Shown one piece after another: positions 1 through 7,131 of a DNA stretch of 20,877 nt; the first letter of the stretch is position 1; each line of letters begins with the position of its first letter. A program made the position numbers and the translations under genes. Where the stretch lies: positions 1-20,877 of the forward strand of contig PXDA01000026.1 in assembly GCA_003566505.1 (NCBI GenBank), given 5' to 3'. This DNA is from Mollicutes bacterium (GTDB taxonomy: Bacteria; Bacillota_I; Bacilli_A; RF39; UBA660). Under the pieces are notes generated by a model, which worked only from the letters and a program-made list of their open reading frames with translations, did not search any database and was not told where the DNA came from.

Positions 1-823
1 AAATTAATTTTTCTCGTACACAATCTTTTAATGCTTTTTCACCGGATTTAATAATTTTACGTGGATCATAAATTTTGGGATTTTCTTCTAAATATATTCG
101 AATGGCATCACTCCATGCAATTTGTAGTTCCGTATTAATGTTTATTTTACTAATGCCAAGTGTGATAGCTTTTTTTATTTGTTCATCGTAAATACCAGAA
201 CCACCGTGTAAAACAAGTGGTATTTGCAGTTTTTCATTTATTTCTTTCATGCGGGTAAAATTTAGCTTTGGTTTTCCTTTGTAAAGACCATGCACACTGC
301 CCAATGCTGGTGCTAAAAGATCAATATTAGTTTCTTGGACAATTCGAATGGCATCATTAACAGTTGCGTAATAAATATCAGCGACAACATCATCTTCTTC
401 ACCGCCAATGTGACCAACTTCCGCTTCAACGGTAACATTTGGATGGGCATAAGCGACTACTTTCTTGGTAATAGCGATATTTTCATCTATTTCATGTTGT
501 GAGGCATCAATCATTACCGAGGTAAAACCAGCATCAATTGCTTTTTGACAATTTTCTAGACTATCGCCATGATCGTAATGAAGAACAACCGGAATAGTGA
601 TTTCTAAATCTTTTATAAGTGATGTTACGAGGTTAACAACTGTCGTAAAACCACCCATATATTTTACCGCGCCGTTACTAACACCTAAAATAACAGGCGC
701 GTTATTAGCCTGACACTCTTCTAAAATATAACGCGTCCATTCAAGATTATTAATATTAAATTGACAAAGCGCATATTTTTTTTGATGTGCGATTGTGATT
801 AGTTCATTAGCATTTGTTAGCAA
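1..823 (-). CDS. fba: Class II fructose-bisphosphate aldolase (3' end cut by window)
   Basis: Glycolytic enzyme that reversibly cleaves fructose-1,6-bisphosphate into dihydroxyacetone phosphate and glyceraldehyde-3-phosphate using Zn2+. Translating the minus strand from a TTG at 823 gives 274 codons without a stop, running off the left edge; the B. subtilis protein is 285 residues, so only about ten are missing. Visible family motifs in order: CQFNINNLEW near the N-terminus, HYDHG (zinc histidine and catalytic aspartate; usually HLDHG), SVMIDAS, EAEVGHIGGEED, GSVHG, LHGGSG and INTELQ (phosphate and substrate loops). The TTG start is chosen because AGGAGG lies at 831-836, seven bases upstream, and no ATG is nearby. 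It is transcribed divergently from frr with its own promoter. Identity is secure; the exact stop is outside the window. Confidence 0.95.
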   Translation of the reverse strand, partial: MLTNANELITIAHQKKYALCQFNINNLEWTRYILEECQANNAPVILGVSNGAVKYMGGFTTVVNLVTSLIKDLEITIPVVLHYDHGDSLENCQKAIDAGFTSVMIDASQHEIDENIAITKKVVAYAHPNVTVEAEVGHIGGEEDDVVADIYYATVNDAIRIVQETNIDLLAPALGSVHGLYKGKPKLNFTRMKEINEKLQIPLVLHGGSGIYDEQIKKAITLGISKININTELQIAWSDAIRIYLEENPKIYDPRKIIKSGEKALKDCVREKLI

Positions 824-847
824 TTTAATTCCTCCTAGTCACTACTA

Positions 848-876
848 ATTTTATCATTTTTAATATACGCAGTCAA
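848..876 (-). promoter_or_regulatory. Sigma-A promoter of fba
   Basis: On the minus strand TTGACT (876-871), a 17-base spacer, then TAAAAT (853-848) preceded by TGA. This is close to consensus and sits about 12 bases upstream of the fba ribosome binding site. Confidence 0.7.
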
Positions 877-917
877 TTAAAAAGCGTGGTTAAAATATAG
901 TTGACAATAATATATGG

Positions 918-946
918 TTGAAAAAAAAAAGCAAATATTATATAAT
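918..946 (+). promoter_or_regulatory. Sigma-A promoter of frr
   Basis: TTGAAA (918-923), 17-base spacer, perfect TATAAT (941-946), no TGn extension. It covers the upstream in-frame TTG at 918, so that codon lies in the -35 box and would not be transcribed; frr therefore starts downstream. A TTGACA at 901-906 is 34 bases from the -10 and is not paired with it. Confidence 0.75.
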
Positions 947-971
947 GGAAAATATGGAAGAGGATGTGACA

Positions 972-1514
972 ATGGAAGAATTATTAATGAATGTGGAAGA
1001 TAAAATGACAACGGCTGTTACCAAAATGGAAGAAAGATTTCAAACTATCCGTGCGGGACGAGCTAATCCTGCTATTTTAGATGGTGTTTTAGTGTCTTAT
1101 TATGGAACACAAACCCCACTCAATCAAATTGCTTCAATTAGTATTCCAGAAGCAAGACAAATTGCTATTAAACCATTTGATAAGTCATCGTTGGGAGATA
1201 TTGAAAAAGCTATTTATGATGCTAATTTAGGTTTGACACCTACTAATACTGGTGATTTCATTATTATTAACATACCAGCTTTGACAGAAGAAACAAGGCG
1301 AGATTATGTGAAGCAAGTGAAAGCCATTGCTGAAGATGCTCGTATAACATTACGCAATATTCGACAAGACGCTAAAAATACTATTAAAAAAGAAGCGAAT
1401 AATGAAGATGAAGAAAAAAGCATGTTAGACGAGGTTCAAGAATTAACTGACAAGTATAATAAAGTAGTAGAAGAAAAAACTACGAACAAAGAAAACGAAT
1501 TAATGAAAGTGTAG
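972..1514 (+). CDS. frr: Ribosome recycling factor
   Basis: Cytosolic factor that, with EF-G, splits post-termination ribosomes. The 180-residue product matches the usual ~185 residues. The conserved RRF core is visible: ERFQTIRAGRANPAILDGV near the N-terminus, then YYGTQTPLNQIASI, PFDKSS, NLGLTPTN and ETRRDYVKQVKAIAEDAR, with alternating helix segments to the end. The reading frame is open from a TTG at 918, but that codon is inside the promoter; the ATG at 972 has GGAAGAGG at 956-963 eight bases upstream and begins where other RRF proteins begin. In many Bacilli frr follows pyrH; here it stands alone between fba and a wall hydrolase, with its own promoter and terminator. Identity is firm. 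Confidence 0.96.
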   Translation: MEELLMNVEDKMTTAVTKMEERFQTIRAGRANPAILDGVLVSYYGTQTPLNQIASISIPEARQIAIKPFDKSSLGDIEKAIYDANLGLTPTNTGDFIIINIPALTEETRRDYVKQVKAIAEDARITLRNIRQDAKNTIKKEANNEDEEKSMLDEVQELTDKYNKVVEEKTTNKENELMKV

Positions 1515-1533
1515 GTAGGTCTACACTTTTTTT
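1506..1533 (+). terminator. Intrinsic terminator of frr
   Basis: Nine-base stem AAAGTGTAG / CTACACTTT with loop GTAGGT, then seven T (1527-1533). The 5' stem arm contains the last codons and the TAG stop of frr. Confidence 0.85.
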
Positions 1534-1555
1534 ACACTCTCATTTATAAATAACA

Positions 1556-1584
1556 TTACAATAATAGCAAGCACATGTTATAAT
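1556..1584 (+). promoter_or_regulatory. Promoter of the M23 hydrolase operon
   Basis: Extended -10 TGTTATAAT (1576-1584), with only a weak -35 (TTACAA, 1556-1561) at 17 bases. It lies about 20 bases before the GAGGTGAT ribosome binding site of the gene at 1604. Confidence 0.65.
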
Positions 1585-1603
1585 TAGAACAAGAGGTGAT
1601 TGC

Positions 1604-2791
1604 ATGATAAAAAGATTAATTAGTTTTAGTTTGATTTTTATCATGGCTTTATCAATATTTTTTCCGACTGCGCTGCAGGCAGGTGATGATAAAACTTTGC
1701 AAGATTTAATTGATGAGTTAAATGTAAAAAAAGTTGAGTTGCGGAAAATTAATGAAGAGCAAACTTTAACAGAAGAACAAATAAATCAAATAAATGCTGA
1801 TATAGCACAGATTAATCGCGATTTAAAAGTGATTGATCAAACAATCGAATCTTTGATTGAAGAAATTCGTCTTTTAAATATTTCGATTGAAGAAAAAGAT
1901 GAAGAAATAAAGCGCGTTATTAATCAGCATCAATTAAGTAATGGTAACAATGCTTATGTGGAATATGTGATGGGAGCGGCAACGGTCACTGATTTTATAT
2001 TTCGTATGGCGATTGTTGAACAAATGAGTGAACATAATAAAAATTTGATTGAAGAAATGAATCAAATGATTCTTGATGCGCAAGCTAAAAATGAAGAATT
2101 AGAAGATGAGAAAGAAAAGGCGCGTGCGAAGCGAAGGTCTTTGTATGATAAACAATTTAAATTAGGTAAAGAGTTGGAAGAATTAGGCGAGCATGAACAA
2201 ACGATTGAAGATGAAATTGACGATGCTATAAAAACAATTGATAATTATAAAAAATATTTTGGTTGTCGTCCCCAAGATAGGTTAAAGGATTGTACCAGTT
2301 TACCATTAGATGCTAGTTTTGTGCGACCAATGAGCCAAGGAGTAGTAACTAGTAATTATGGTTGGCGAACTATTTGGGGAAGACCTAATTTTCACCATGG
2401 CGTTGATATTGGTGGGAATAGTGTTGGAACCAATGTTTATCCTGTTGCTAATGGGCGAGTAGTATTTCGTAATTATAATCTTTGTATGGAGCATTATGTG
2501 GTAGTACAACATAATGTTAATGGTACGTATTATGCTAGTCGTTATATTCATTTAAACAGTGTTGCGGTGCAAGTTGGCGATGAAGTAAGTAGAGAAAGAC
2601 CGATCGGTGGGGTTGGTGGCGCCAATCCTAATAATGATCCCCGCATTTGTTCAACTGGGCCTCACTTACATTTTGAAATTGCCGAAGGAATATATGGGGA
2701 GGATTTTACGAGTTTTACAAGTGCCGTAATTAATCCGAGAGAAAAAGTTGATCTCCCACCAAGAGGAACTTGGTTCTTTGGGAGACATTAA
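1604..2791 (+). CDS. Secreted coiled-coil M23 peptidoglycan endopeptidase
   Basis: Predicted wall hydrolase that cuts peptide cross-bridges outside the membrane. Residues 1-26 form a Sec signal peptide (positive start, hydrophobic core, LQA before cleavage). Residues ~28-215 are a long charged coiled coil, as in EnvC, PcsB and CwlO-type proteins. Residues ~235-390 are an M23 (LytM) domain with all zinc and catalytic residues: H264 and D268 in HHGVD, H316 in YIHL, H354 and H356 in GPHLHFE. The topology resembles FtsEX-activated amidase regulators or hydrolases, but the intact metal site argues for a real enzyme. Unusually, the mature protein has four cysteines (C221, C230, C294, C349). The stop codon touches the AGGAGG of the next gene, so the two are co-translated. 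Specific symbol not assignable. Confidence 0.88.
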   Translation: MIKRLISFSLIFIMALSIFFPTALQAGDDKTLQDLIDELNVKKVELRKINEEQTLTEEQINQINADIAQINRDLKVIDQTIESLIEEIRLLNISIEEKDEEIKRVINQHQLSNGNNAYVEYVMGAATVTDFIFRMAIVEQMSEHNKNLIEEMNQMILDAQAKNEELEDEKEKARAKRRSLYDKQFKLGKELEELGEHEQTIEDEIDDAIKTIDNYKKYFGCRPQDRLKDCTSLPLDASFVRPMSQGVVTSNYGWRTIWGRPNFHHGVDIGGNSVGTNVYPVANGRVVFRNYNLCMEHYVVVQHNVNGTYYASRYIHLNSVAVQVGDEVSRERPIGGVGGANPNNDPRICSTGPHLHFEIAEGIYGEDFTSFTSAVINPREKVDLPPRGTWFFGRH

Positions 2792-2800
2792 GGAGGATAT

Positions 2801-3937
2801 ATGAAAAAAAAGGAAGAGTTTAATCATGGTGAGTTAAATGAATTAGTTAAAGGAGGACGAAAGTTTTTACGTATAATCACAGTTTTAGTTTTAATTGTTG
2901 GTATTTACGCCCTCATTATGCTATTTAAAGAAACTGGTATTTTATCTTTTGTCTTTGATGTTTTAAAAATTATATCACCATTGTTTATTGGTATTGCACT
3001 TGCCTGGATTTTTGATCCGGCGGTAAAATATTTTGTTAATAAGGGTATTAAAAGGATTTTTGGTGCCTTAATTGTTTATGTGTTATTTATCGGTTTTATT
3101 GTCGGATTCTTTAGTATTATTATTCCAGCTTTTTCACAGCAATTACAAGAATTATCACAAACTATTCCTGGTATTGTGGCAACATTTAATGCTTGGATTG
3201 AAAGTATTTTTGCTTGGTTTGGTAATATTGAAGGTGTTAATGAAGAAGCATTACGAGCCGATGTTATGAAAAGCATTGAGGAATTTGGTCAGGAATTACC
3301 TAAAACTTTACCATTGTTTACTTTTAATTTATTAATGGCGGTTATTAATGGTTTGGGTATATTTGTTATCGGTTTAATCATTGGTTTTTATGTTTTAATT
3401 AATTATGATAATGCTACTGATATTATTGTTAATGTAACACCAAAAAGATATCGGGCTGATTTAGAAGAATTTGCTTGTGATTTAAATACTTCGCTACGCG
3501 GTTATATTCGTGGCGTGGCTTTACTTTCGACTTTTGTTTTTATTACTACCTACATTGCATTTTCTTTCCTAGGATTAAAAGGAGCTTTGATTTTTGCATT
3601 ATTATGTGGACTAACGAATATTATTCCATATATCGGGCCTTACATAGGTGGTTCGGTTGCTGGTATTGTTGGTCTTTCACAAAGTGTTACACTTGGTATT
3701 TTAATTGTGATAGTAGTCATAATTGTGCAAGCTTTTGAATCGACAATTATGTATCCCCTTTTGATGGGAAGATCAACTAAAATACATCCCGTTTCTATCA
3801 TGTTAGGTTTATTGTTCTTTGGTTATTACTTTGGTATTGTCGGTATGATTCTTGCCACTCCGATTATCGCCCTAATAAAAGTTATCTTTAATTTTGTGAA
3901 TAAGCGTGTTAATTTGCTCGCCTTGGTAATTCATTAA
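2801..3937 (+). CDS. AI-2E family transporter (PF01594-like membrane protein)
   Basis: Polytopic membrane protein of 378 residues with about seven or eight hydrophobic segments. It carries the family pattern: two N-terminal helices, a soluble amphipathic stretch (~105-165, rich in acidic residues and short helices), and a C-terminal helix bundle with the conserved GLTNIIPYIGPYIGG segment near residue 270 and YPLLMGRSTKIHP near 315. Family members have been linked to autoinducer-2 export or Na+/H+ exchange (YdbI, YtvI); the substrate cannot be read from sequence. AGGAGG at 2791-2796 overlaps the end of the upstream M23 gene, so it belongs to that operon. Family assignment is firm, function is open. 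Confidence 0.85.
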   Translation: MKKKEEFNHGELNELVKGGRKFLRIITVLVLIVGIYALIMLFKETGILSFVFDVLKIISPLFIGIALAWIFDPAVKYFVNKGIKRIFGALIVYVLFIGFIVGFFSIIIPAFSQQLQELSQTIPGIVATFNAWIESIFAWFGNIEGVNEEALRADVMKSIEEFGQELPKTLPLFTFNLLMAVINGLGIFVIGLIIGFYVLINYDNATDIIVNVTPKRYRADLEEFACDLNTSLRGYIRGVALLSTFVFITTYIAFSFLGLKGALIFALLCGLTNIIPYIGPYIGGSVAGIVGLSQSVTLGILIVIVVIIVQAFESTIMYPLLMGRSTKIHPVSIMLGLLFFGYYFGIVGMILATPIIALIKVIFNFVNKRVNLLALVIH

Positions 3938-3938
3938 T

Positions 3939-4475
3939 ATGATTTATTTAATATCGGGTCAAGCGCGCGCGGGCAAGGACACTGCGGCTACTACAATTGG
4001 TGCGATTGCTGCTCAACATAATTTAAAACAGATTAATTTACAAATTAGTTTCTATATTAAAGAATACGCGAAAAGAATTAGTGATTGGGATGGCAGTGAA
4101 GAAACCAAGCCCCGTCAATTGCTACAACATTTAGGAACGGAAATTATTCGTAATAAAATTGATGAGTATCTTTTTATTCGTAGAATAGATGAGGATATTC
4201 AAGTTTATACTAATTTTTTTGATGTGATAACAATTAGTGATATCCGGCTTAAAGCGGAATTAGATTATTTTAAAAATAAGTATCAAGATCGTGTCGTGGT
4301 ATTGCATATTGTGCGCGGTGCGAAAATAACCGAACATAATGAACATCGCACTGAAAAAGAACTAAAAGATTATCAAGATTTTGATTATATAATTGAAAAT
4401 AATGGTACGATAAAGGAATTGCAAGAAAAAATCACTGCTATTGTGGAGAAAGATATTTTAGAATCGCAAAAATAA
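3939..4475 (+). CDS. P-loop kinase resembling phage-type deoxynucleoside monophosphate kinase
   Basis: 178-residue cytosolic P-loop protein. Walker A is GQARAGKDT at residues 7-15, with Asp after Lys, a form seen in phage T4-like dNMP kinases and in dephospho-CoA-kinase-like proteins. Further features fit a small NMP-kinase fold: RQLLQHLGTEIIR (~residues 63-75), the strand VITISDIRLKAEL (~96-108) as a Walker B-like element, and HRTEKELKD (~136-144) as a lid. Likely reaction: ATP-dependent phosphorylation of a nucleotide or similar small molecule. It begins one base after the AI-2E stop, with no clear Shine-Dalgarno, so translation is probably coupled. No phage genes surround it. Function is inferred from fold only. 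Confidence 0.6.
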   Translation: MIYLISGQARAGKDTAATTIGAIAAQHNLKQINLQISFYIKEYAKRISDWDGSEETKPRQLLQHLGTEIIRNKIDEYLFIRRIDEDIQVYTNFFDVITISDIRLKAELDYFKNKYQDRVVVLHIVRGAKITEHNEHRTEKELKDYQDFDYIIENNGTIKELQEKITAIVEKDILESQK

Positions 4476-4483
4476 AAAAAATG

Positions 4484-4521
4484 ATTGTGATCTTTTGTTT
4501 GGCAAAAGAAGCAATTTTTTT
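4484..4521 (+). terminator. Intrinsic terminator of the M23 operon
   Basis: ATTG-tga-TCTTTTG, loop TTTGG, CAAAAGA-ag-CAAT followed by a run of T (4515-4521). Seven base pairs form the upper stem and four the lower, with a small internal bulge. Confidence 0.8.
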
Positions 4522-4534
4522 GTGGGAAAAGAAA

Positions 4535-4563
4535 TTGTCATTTAAATAAAAAAGTGTTACAAT
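4535..4563 (+). promoter_or_regulatory. Promoter of the ireB-trhP2 operon
   Basis: TTGTCA (4535-4540), 17-base spacer, TACAAT (4558-4563) preceded by TGT, so a strong extended -10 promoter. GAGGGG (4571-4576) follows as the ribosome binding site for the ATG at 4585. Confidence 0.8.
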
Positions 4564-4584
4564 GAGGGTCGAGGGGATGTTATT

Positions 4585-4824
4585 ATGGAGGAAACCAAAG
4601 TTTACGAAAATGGTGAAATTCAAGACAAGTTAATTGAAGAAACTTTGTTAGAAATTCTTGATATTTTAGAAGAGCGTGGTTACGATCCTTATAAACAAAT
4701 TGTTGGCTATCTCATGAGTGAAGACCCGGGTTATATTACTAGTCACAAGGAGGCACGTAGTCGTATCATGGCGTTTGATCGCAGCCAAATTCTTGATTTT
4801 TTAGTGCGACAATTAAAAAAATGA
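4585..4824 (+). CDS. ireB: IreB family regulatory phosphoprotein (DUF965)
   Basis: 79-residue cytosolic protein of the YrzL/IreB family. Family signatures are ILEERGYDPYKQIVGYLMSE followed by DPGYITSHKEAR and a C-terminal DRSQILDFLVR, matching the SLEEKGYNPINQIVGY..DP.Y......AR pattern of the Enterococcus protein. In E. faecalis IreB is phosphorylated on N-terminal threonines by the PASTA kinase IreK and restrains cephalosporin tolerance; a threonine at residue 4 is present here, and whether it is used is inference. First gene of a compact operon; in many Firmicutes it sits between alaS and ruvX, but alaS is missing here. Its TGA overlaps the ATG of ruvX (ATGA). Confidence 0.92.
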   Translation: MEETKVYENGEIQDKLIEETLLEILDILEERGYDPYKQIVGYLMSEDPGYITSHKEARSRIMAFDRSQILDFLVRQLKK

Positions 4825-5246
4825 AAATATTAGGAGTTGATCTTGGTAAAAAAAGAGTTGGACTAGCGATTACTGATAAAACAGGCCTTATTAGCATTCC
4901 TTGGCGGACAGTTGAACGTGAAAATCTTTATATTGATTTAGCGAAAATAATTGAAGAAGAACAAATTAGTGATATTGTGCTAGGTCTACCCAAAAACATG
5001 AATAATACCCTAGGTGATAGCGCCCAGGAAGTATTAGAAGTTAAAAAAAACATAAAAGAAAAATTTTCGGTTAATGTTTATTTGCAAGATGAAAGAAGAA
5101 CTAGCATTGCGGCGAGTGAAATAATGAAAGATAGTAATATGGCTCGCAAAAACCGAAAAGCAAAAATAGATGAAATGGCAGCTGCCATTATTTTACAAAA
5201 TTTTTTAGATAGGAGAAATAAAAATGGAAGAAAAAATGACGTTTAA
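4821..5246 (+). CDS. ruvX: Holliday junction resolvase-like / pre-16S rRNA processing nuclease
   Basis: YqgF/RuvX family RNase H-fold protein, 141 residues (typical ~138). The N-terminal ILGVDLGKKRVGLAITD carries the first catalytic Asp; IVLGLPKNMNNTLG and YLQDERRTS (second acidic residue) follow, then KAKIDEMAAAIILQNFLD with the third acidic residue. Known members process the 5' end of 16S rRNA in E. coli and have been assayed as Holliday junction resolvases. The start overlaps ireB by four bases, and the end overlaps the DUF1292 gene by 23, giving strong translational coupling. DERRTS instead of the common DERLTT is a minor variation. Identity is secure. Confidence 0.95.
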   Translation: MKILGVDLGKKRVGLAITDKTGLISIPWRTVERENLYIDLAKIIEEEQISDIVLGLPKNMNNTLGDSAQEVLEVKKNIKEKFSVNVYLQDERRTSIAASEIMKDSNMARKNRKAKIDEMAAAIILQNFLDRRNKNGRKNDV

Positions 5247-5514
5247 AGTAATTGATGAAAGTGGTAAAGAAGTTGAATGCGAAGGATTGTTTTCCTTTGA
5301 ATCAGAAGAAACTGGCAAAAATTATTTAGTTTATACTGACAATACCACTAATGAGGCTGGTGAGACGAAAGTTTATGCCGCTGTTTATCACCCTGATAAA
5401 AAAGAGGGTGTTTTAGAGCCAATTGAAACCGAAGAAGAAATGCAAATAGTGCAAGAAATGTTAGAGCAAGTACAGAGCGAACACGAATCATCTGAAAAAG
5501 GAGATGAGCAATAA
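5224..5514 (+). CDS. DUF1292 protein (YrzB family)
   Basis: 96-residue, strongly acidic small protein. The first ~75 residues show the DUF1292 pattern of short beta strands: FKVIDESGKEVECEGLFSFE, NYLVYTDN, VYAAVYHPD and LEPIETEEE. The C-terminal tail is a poorly ordered run of Glu, Gln and Ser. Function of the family is unknown; it is nearly always found between ruvX and mltG in Bacilli, as here. AGGAG at 5211-5215 lies eight bases before the ATG, inside the end of ruvX. In B. subtilis the orthologue is yrzB. Confidence 0.9.
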   Translation: MEEKMTFKVIDESGKEVECEGLFSFESEETGKNYLVYTDNTTNEAGETKVYAAVYHPDKKEGVLEPIETEEEMQIVQEMLEQVQSEHESSEKGDEQ

Positions 5515-6565
5515 GCTCATTTTTGCAATGAAACAAATTATTGCGATTGTTCTAATTATCTTTATTGTTTTTGCTTGGTTTCAAACAACGCCAACGCAAA
5601 GTGAATCAGAAATGGTCACGATTGAAATAGTGCGTGGTGATAATTATCATAAAATTTCCGAAAAATTATACGAGAAAGAATTAATTCGCTCTGAACTAGC
5701 GTTTAAGGCTTTTTTGTATTTTAAAAGACCAGACACATTACAAGCTGGCTATTATACTTTAGATAAAAGTTGGTCTCTTAATAAAATTATTGCGACTTTA
5801 GCTGATGGTCCCCAAACTAGTAATGATGTAGTTTATGTTACAATTCCTGAGGGAAGGAATTTACGGCATGCGGCAGGTCGCGTAGCAGCGGTTATTAATC
5901 ATGATGAGGATGAAATATTTGATGTTTGGACTAGTGCCGAATTTGTTGATGAAGTAATAGAAAAATATGATTTTATCAATGATGATGTCAGAAATGATAA
6001 AATTGTTTATACTTTGGAAGGATATCTTTTTCCTGACACATATGAATTGTTGCATGTTAATGTAGCACCAGAATATGTTGCATTTCGCATGCTTGATAAA
6101 ATGGATGTTGTTTATAAGCGTTATCAAGATGAAATAGAAGCTCATGAACTTTCTTTTCATGAAATTTTAACGTTAGCAAGTATTGTCGAACATGAGGCTA
6201 TATTAGATGAGGATCGCGCTAAGATTGCTAGTGTTTTTTATAATCGTTTGGATATTAATATGCGTTTGCAAAGTTGTGCTACTTTAGGTTACGCCCTTGG
6301 TGAATGGAAAATTAATTATAGTAATCGGGATCAAGAAGTTGATCATCCTTATAATACCTATAAATATTTTGGTTTACCTCCAGGTCCTGGTAATATGCCT
6401 GGGGAGAAAAGTATTCAAGCTGTTTTAGAACCGGCCGATACAAATTATCGTTATTTCCGAGCTAATGTTTGCGATGAAACTGACAATAAAACTTATTTTT
6501 CCAAAACACATACGGAGCATCAAAGAAAACCTTACGAAGAAAATTTTGATTTAAGTTGTTATTAG
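5504..6565 (+). CDS. mltG: Endolytic transglycosylase MltG
   Basis: Membrane-anchored lytic transglycosylase that cuts nascent glycan strands and thereby ends their elongation. Residues ~10-27 are a single TM helix; ~37-105 form the LysM-like subdomain; the YceG catalytic domain follows with LEGYLFPDTYEL (171-182), catalytic E229 in LASIVEHEA, VFYNRLDINMRLQS and YNTYKYFGLPPGPGNMPG. The usual QSDPT near the active site is QSCAT here. Start choice is uncertain: the ATG at 5504 abuts its only purine-rich tract (AAGGAG 5498-5503) with no spacing, while ATG 5528 would be 24 bases away; the overlap with DUF1292 suggests coupled initiation at 5504. Order matches B. subtilis yrrL. Confidence 0.93.
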   Translation: MSNKLIFAMKQIIAIVLIIFIVFAWFQTTPTQSESEMVTIEIVRGDNYHKISEKLYEKELIRSELAFKAFLYFKRPDTLQAGYYTLDKSWSLNKIIATLADGPQTSNDVVYVTIPEGRNLRHAAGRVAAVINHDEDEIFDVWTSAEFVDEVIEKYDFINDDVRNDKIVYTLEGYLFPDTYELLHVNVAPEYVAFRMLDKMDVVYKRYQDEIEAHELSFHEILTLASIVEHEAILDEDRAKIASVFYNRLDINMRLQSCATLGYALGEWKINYSNRDQEVDHPYNTYKYFGLPPGPGNMPGEKSIQAVLEPADTNYRYFRANVCDETDNKTYFSKTHTEHQRKPYEENFDLSCY

Positions 6566-7131
6566 ATAATTTAGTTGTGCAAGCTCGGGAAAATAATATT
6601 CCAATTATGCAAGCAGCATCACTGGCATATTTGAAAAAAATAATTACCGAAGAAAAGGTTAAAACCATTTTAGAAATTGGAACCGGTATCGGTTATTCAA
6701 CGATTAATATGGCTTTAGAGGATGATAATATTAAAATTATTAGCGTAGAGCGTGATCAGAAACGTTATCAAATGGCTTGTGATAATGTTACTAAGATTGG
6801 CTTAGAAGATCGTGTTCAATTAATTTTAGGCGATGCTAAGGAAGTTTCGTTAGCAGAAAAATTTGATTTAATTTTAATTGATGCTGCTAAGAGTAGTAAT
6901 AAAATATTTTTTGAGCATTTTGCTAAGAATTTAAATCCTAATGGTTTAATTGTAACTGACAATGTTAATTTTTATGGCTTATTAAATGAAAAAATTACGA
7001 ATCGTAATTTAAAGCAGTTAGTTAATAAAATAAAAAAATATCGTATTTTTTTAGAAGAAAAAAAAGACTTTACAACAACTTTTGTTGATGTCGGTGATGG
7101 CCTTAGCATTTCGAAACGGAGTGATGAATAA
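6556..7131 (+). CDS. trmR: tRNA wobble-uridine O-methyltransferase (TrmR/YrrM family)
   Basis: Class I SAM-dependent O-methyltransferase of the COMT-like family. Motif I is ILEIGTGIGYST (~residues 38-49), followed by ISVERD (acidic ribose-binding residue), ILGDAKE, and LILIDAAKSSN with the metal-site Asp; TDNVNFYG completes the active site. In B. subtilis YrrM (TrmR) methylates 5-hydroxyuridine at tRNA position 34 to 5-methoxyuridine, and its gene precedes the two U32 genes as here, which supports the specific role. The likely start is TTG 6556, overlapping mltG by 10 bases with no good Shine-Dalgarno; the product is 191 residues, about 25 shorter at the N-terminus than the B. subtilis protein. 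Family firm, substrate from context. Confidence 0.85.
   Translation: MLLDNLVVQARENNIPIMQAASLAYLKKIITEEKVKTILEIGTGIGYSTINMALEDDNIKIISVERDQKRYQMACDNVTKIGLEDRVQLILGDAKEVSLAEKFDLILIDAAKSSNKIFFEHFAKNLNPNGLIVTDNVNFYGLLNEKITNRNLKQLVNKIKKYRIFLEEKKDFTTTFVDVGDGLSISKRSDE

Noticed and set aside
901..906. TTGACA as the frr -35
   Set aside because: It is 34 bases from the TATAAT; TTGAAA at 918-923 has the right 17-base spacing.
918..971. N-terminal extension of frr from TTG 918
   Set aside because: The codon is part of the -35 box of the frr promoter; the ATG at 972 has a good Shine-Dalgarno and matches the family start.
824..971. Riboswitch or T-box leader in the fba-frr gap
   Set aside because: The gap is short and fully occupied by two divergent promoters; no T-box or aptamer consensus was seen.
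3939..4475. Prophage remnant suggested by the phage-like kinase
   Set aside because: No integrase, structural or lysis genes nearby; base use and spacing fit the surrounding operon.
5861..6160. 99-codon minus-strand frame inside mltG
   Set aside because: Antisense shadow of a well-conserved gene, no ribosome binding site, low-complexity Ile/Asn/Phe-rich translation.
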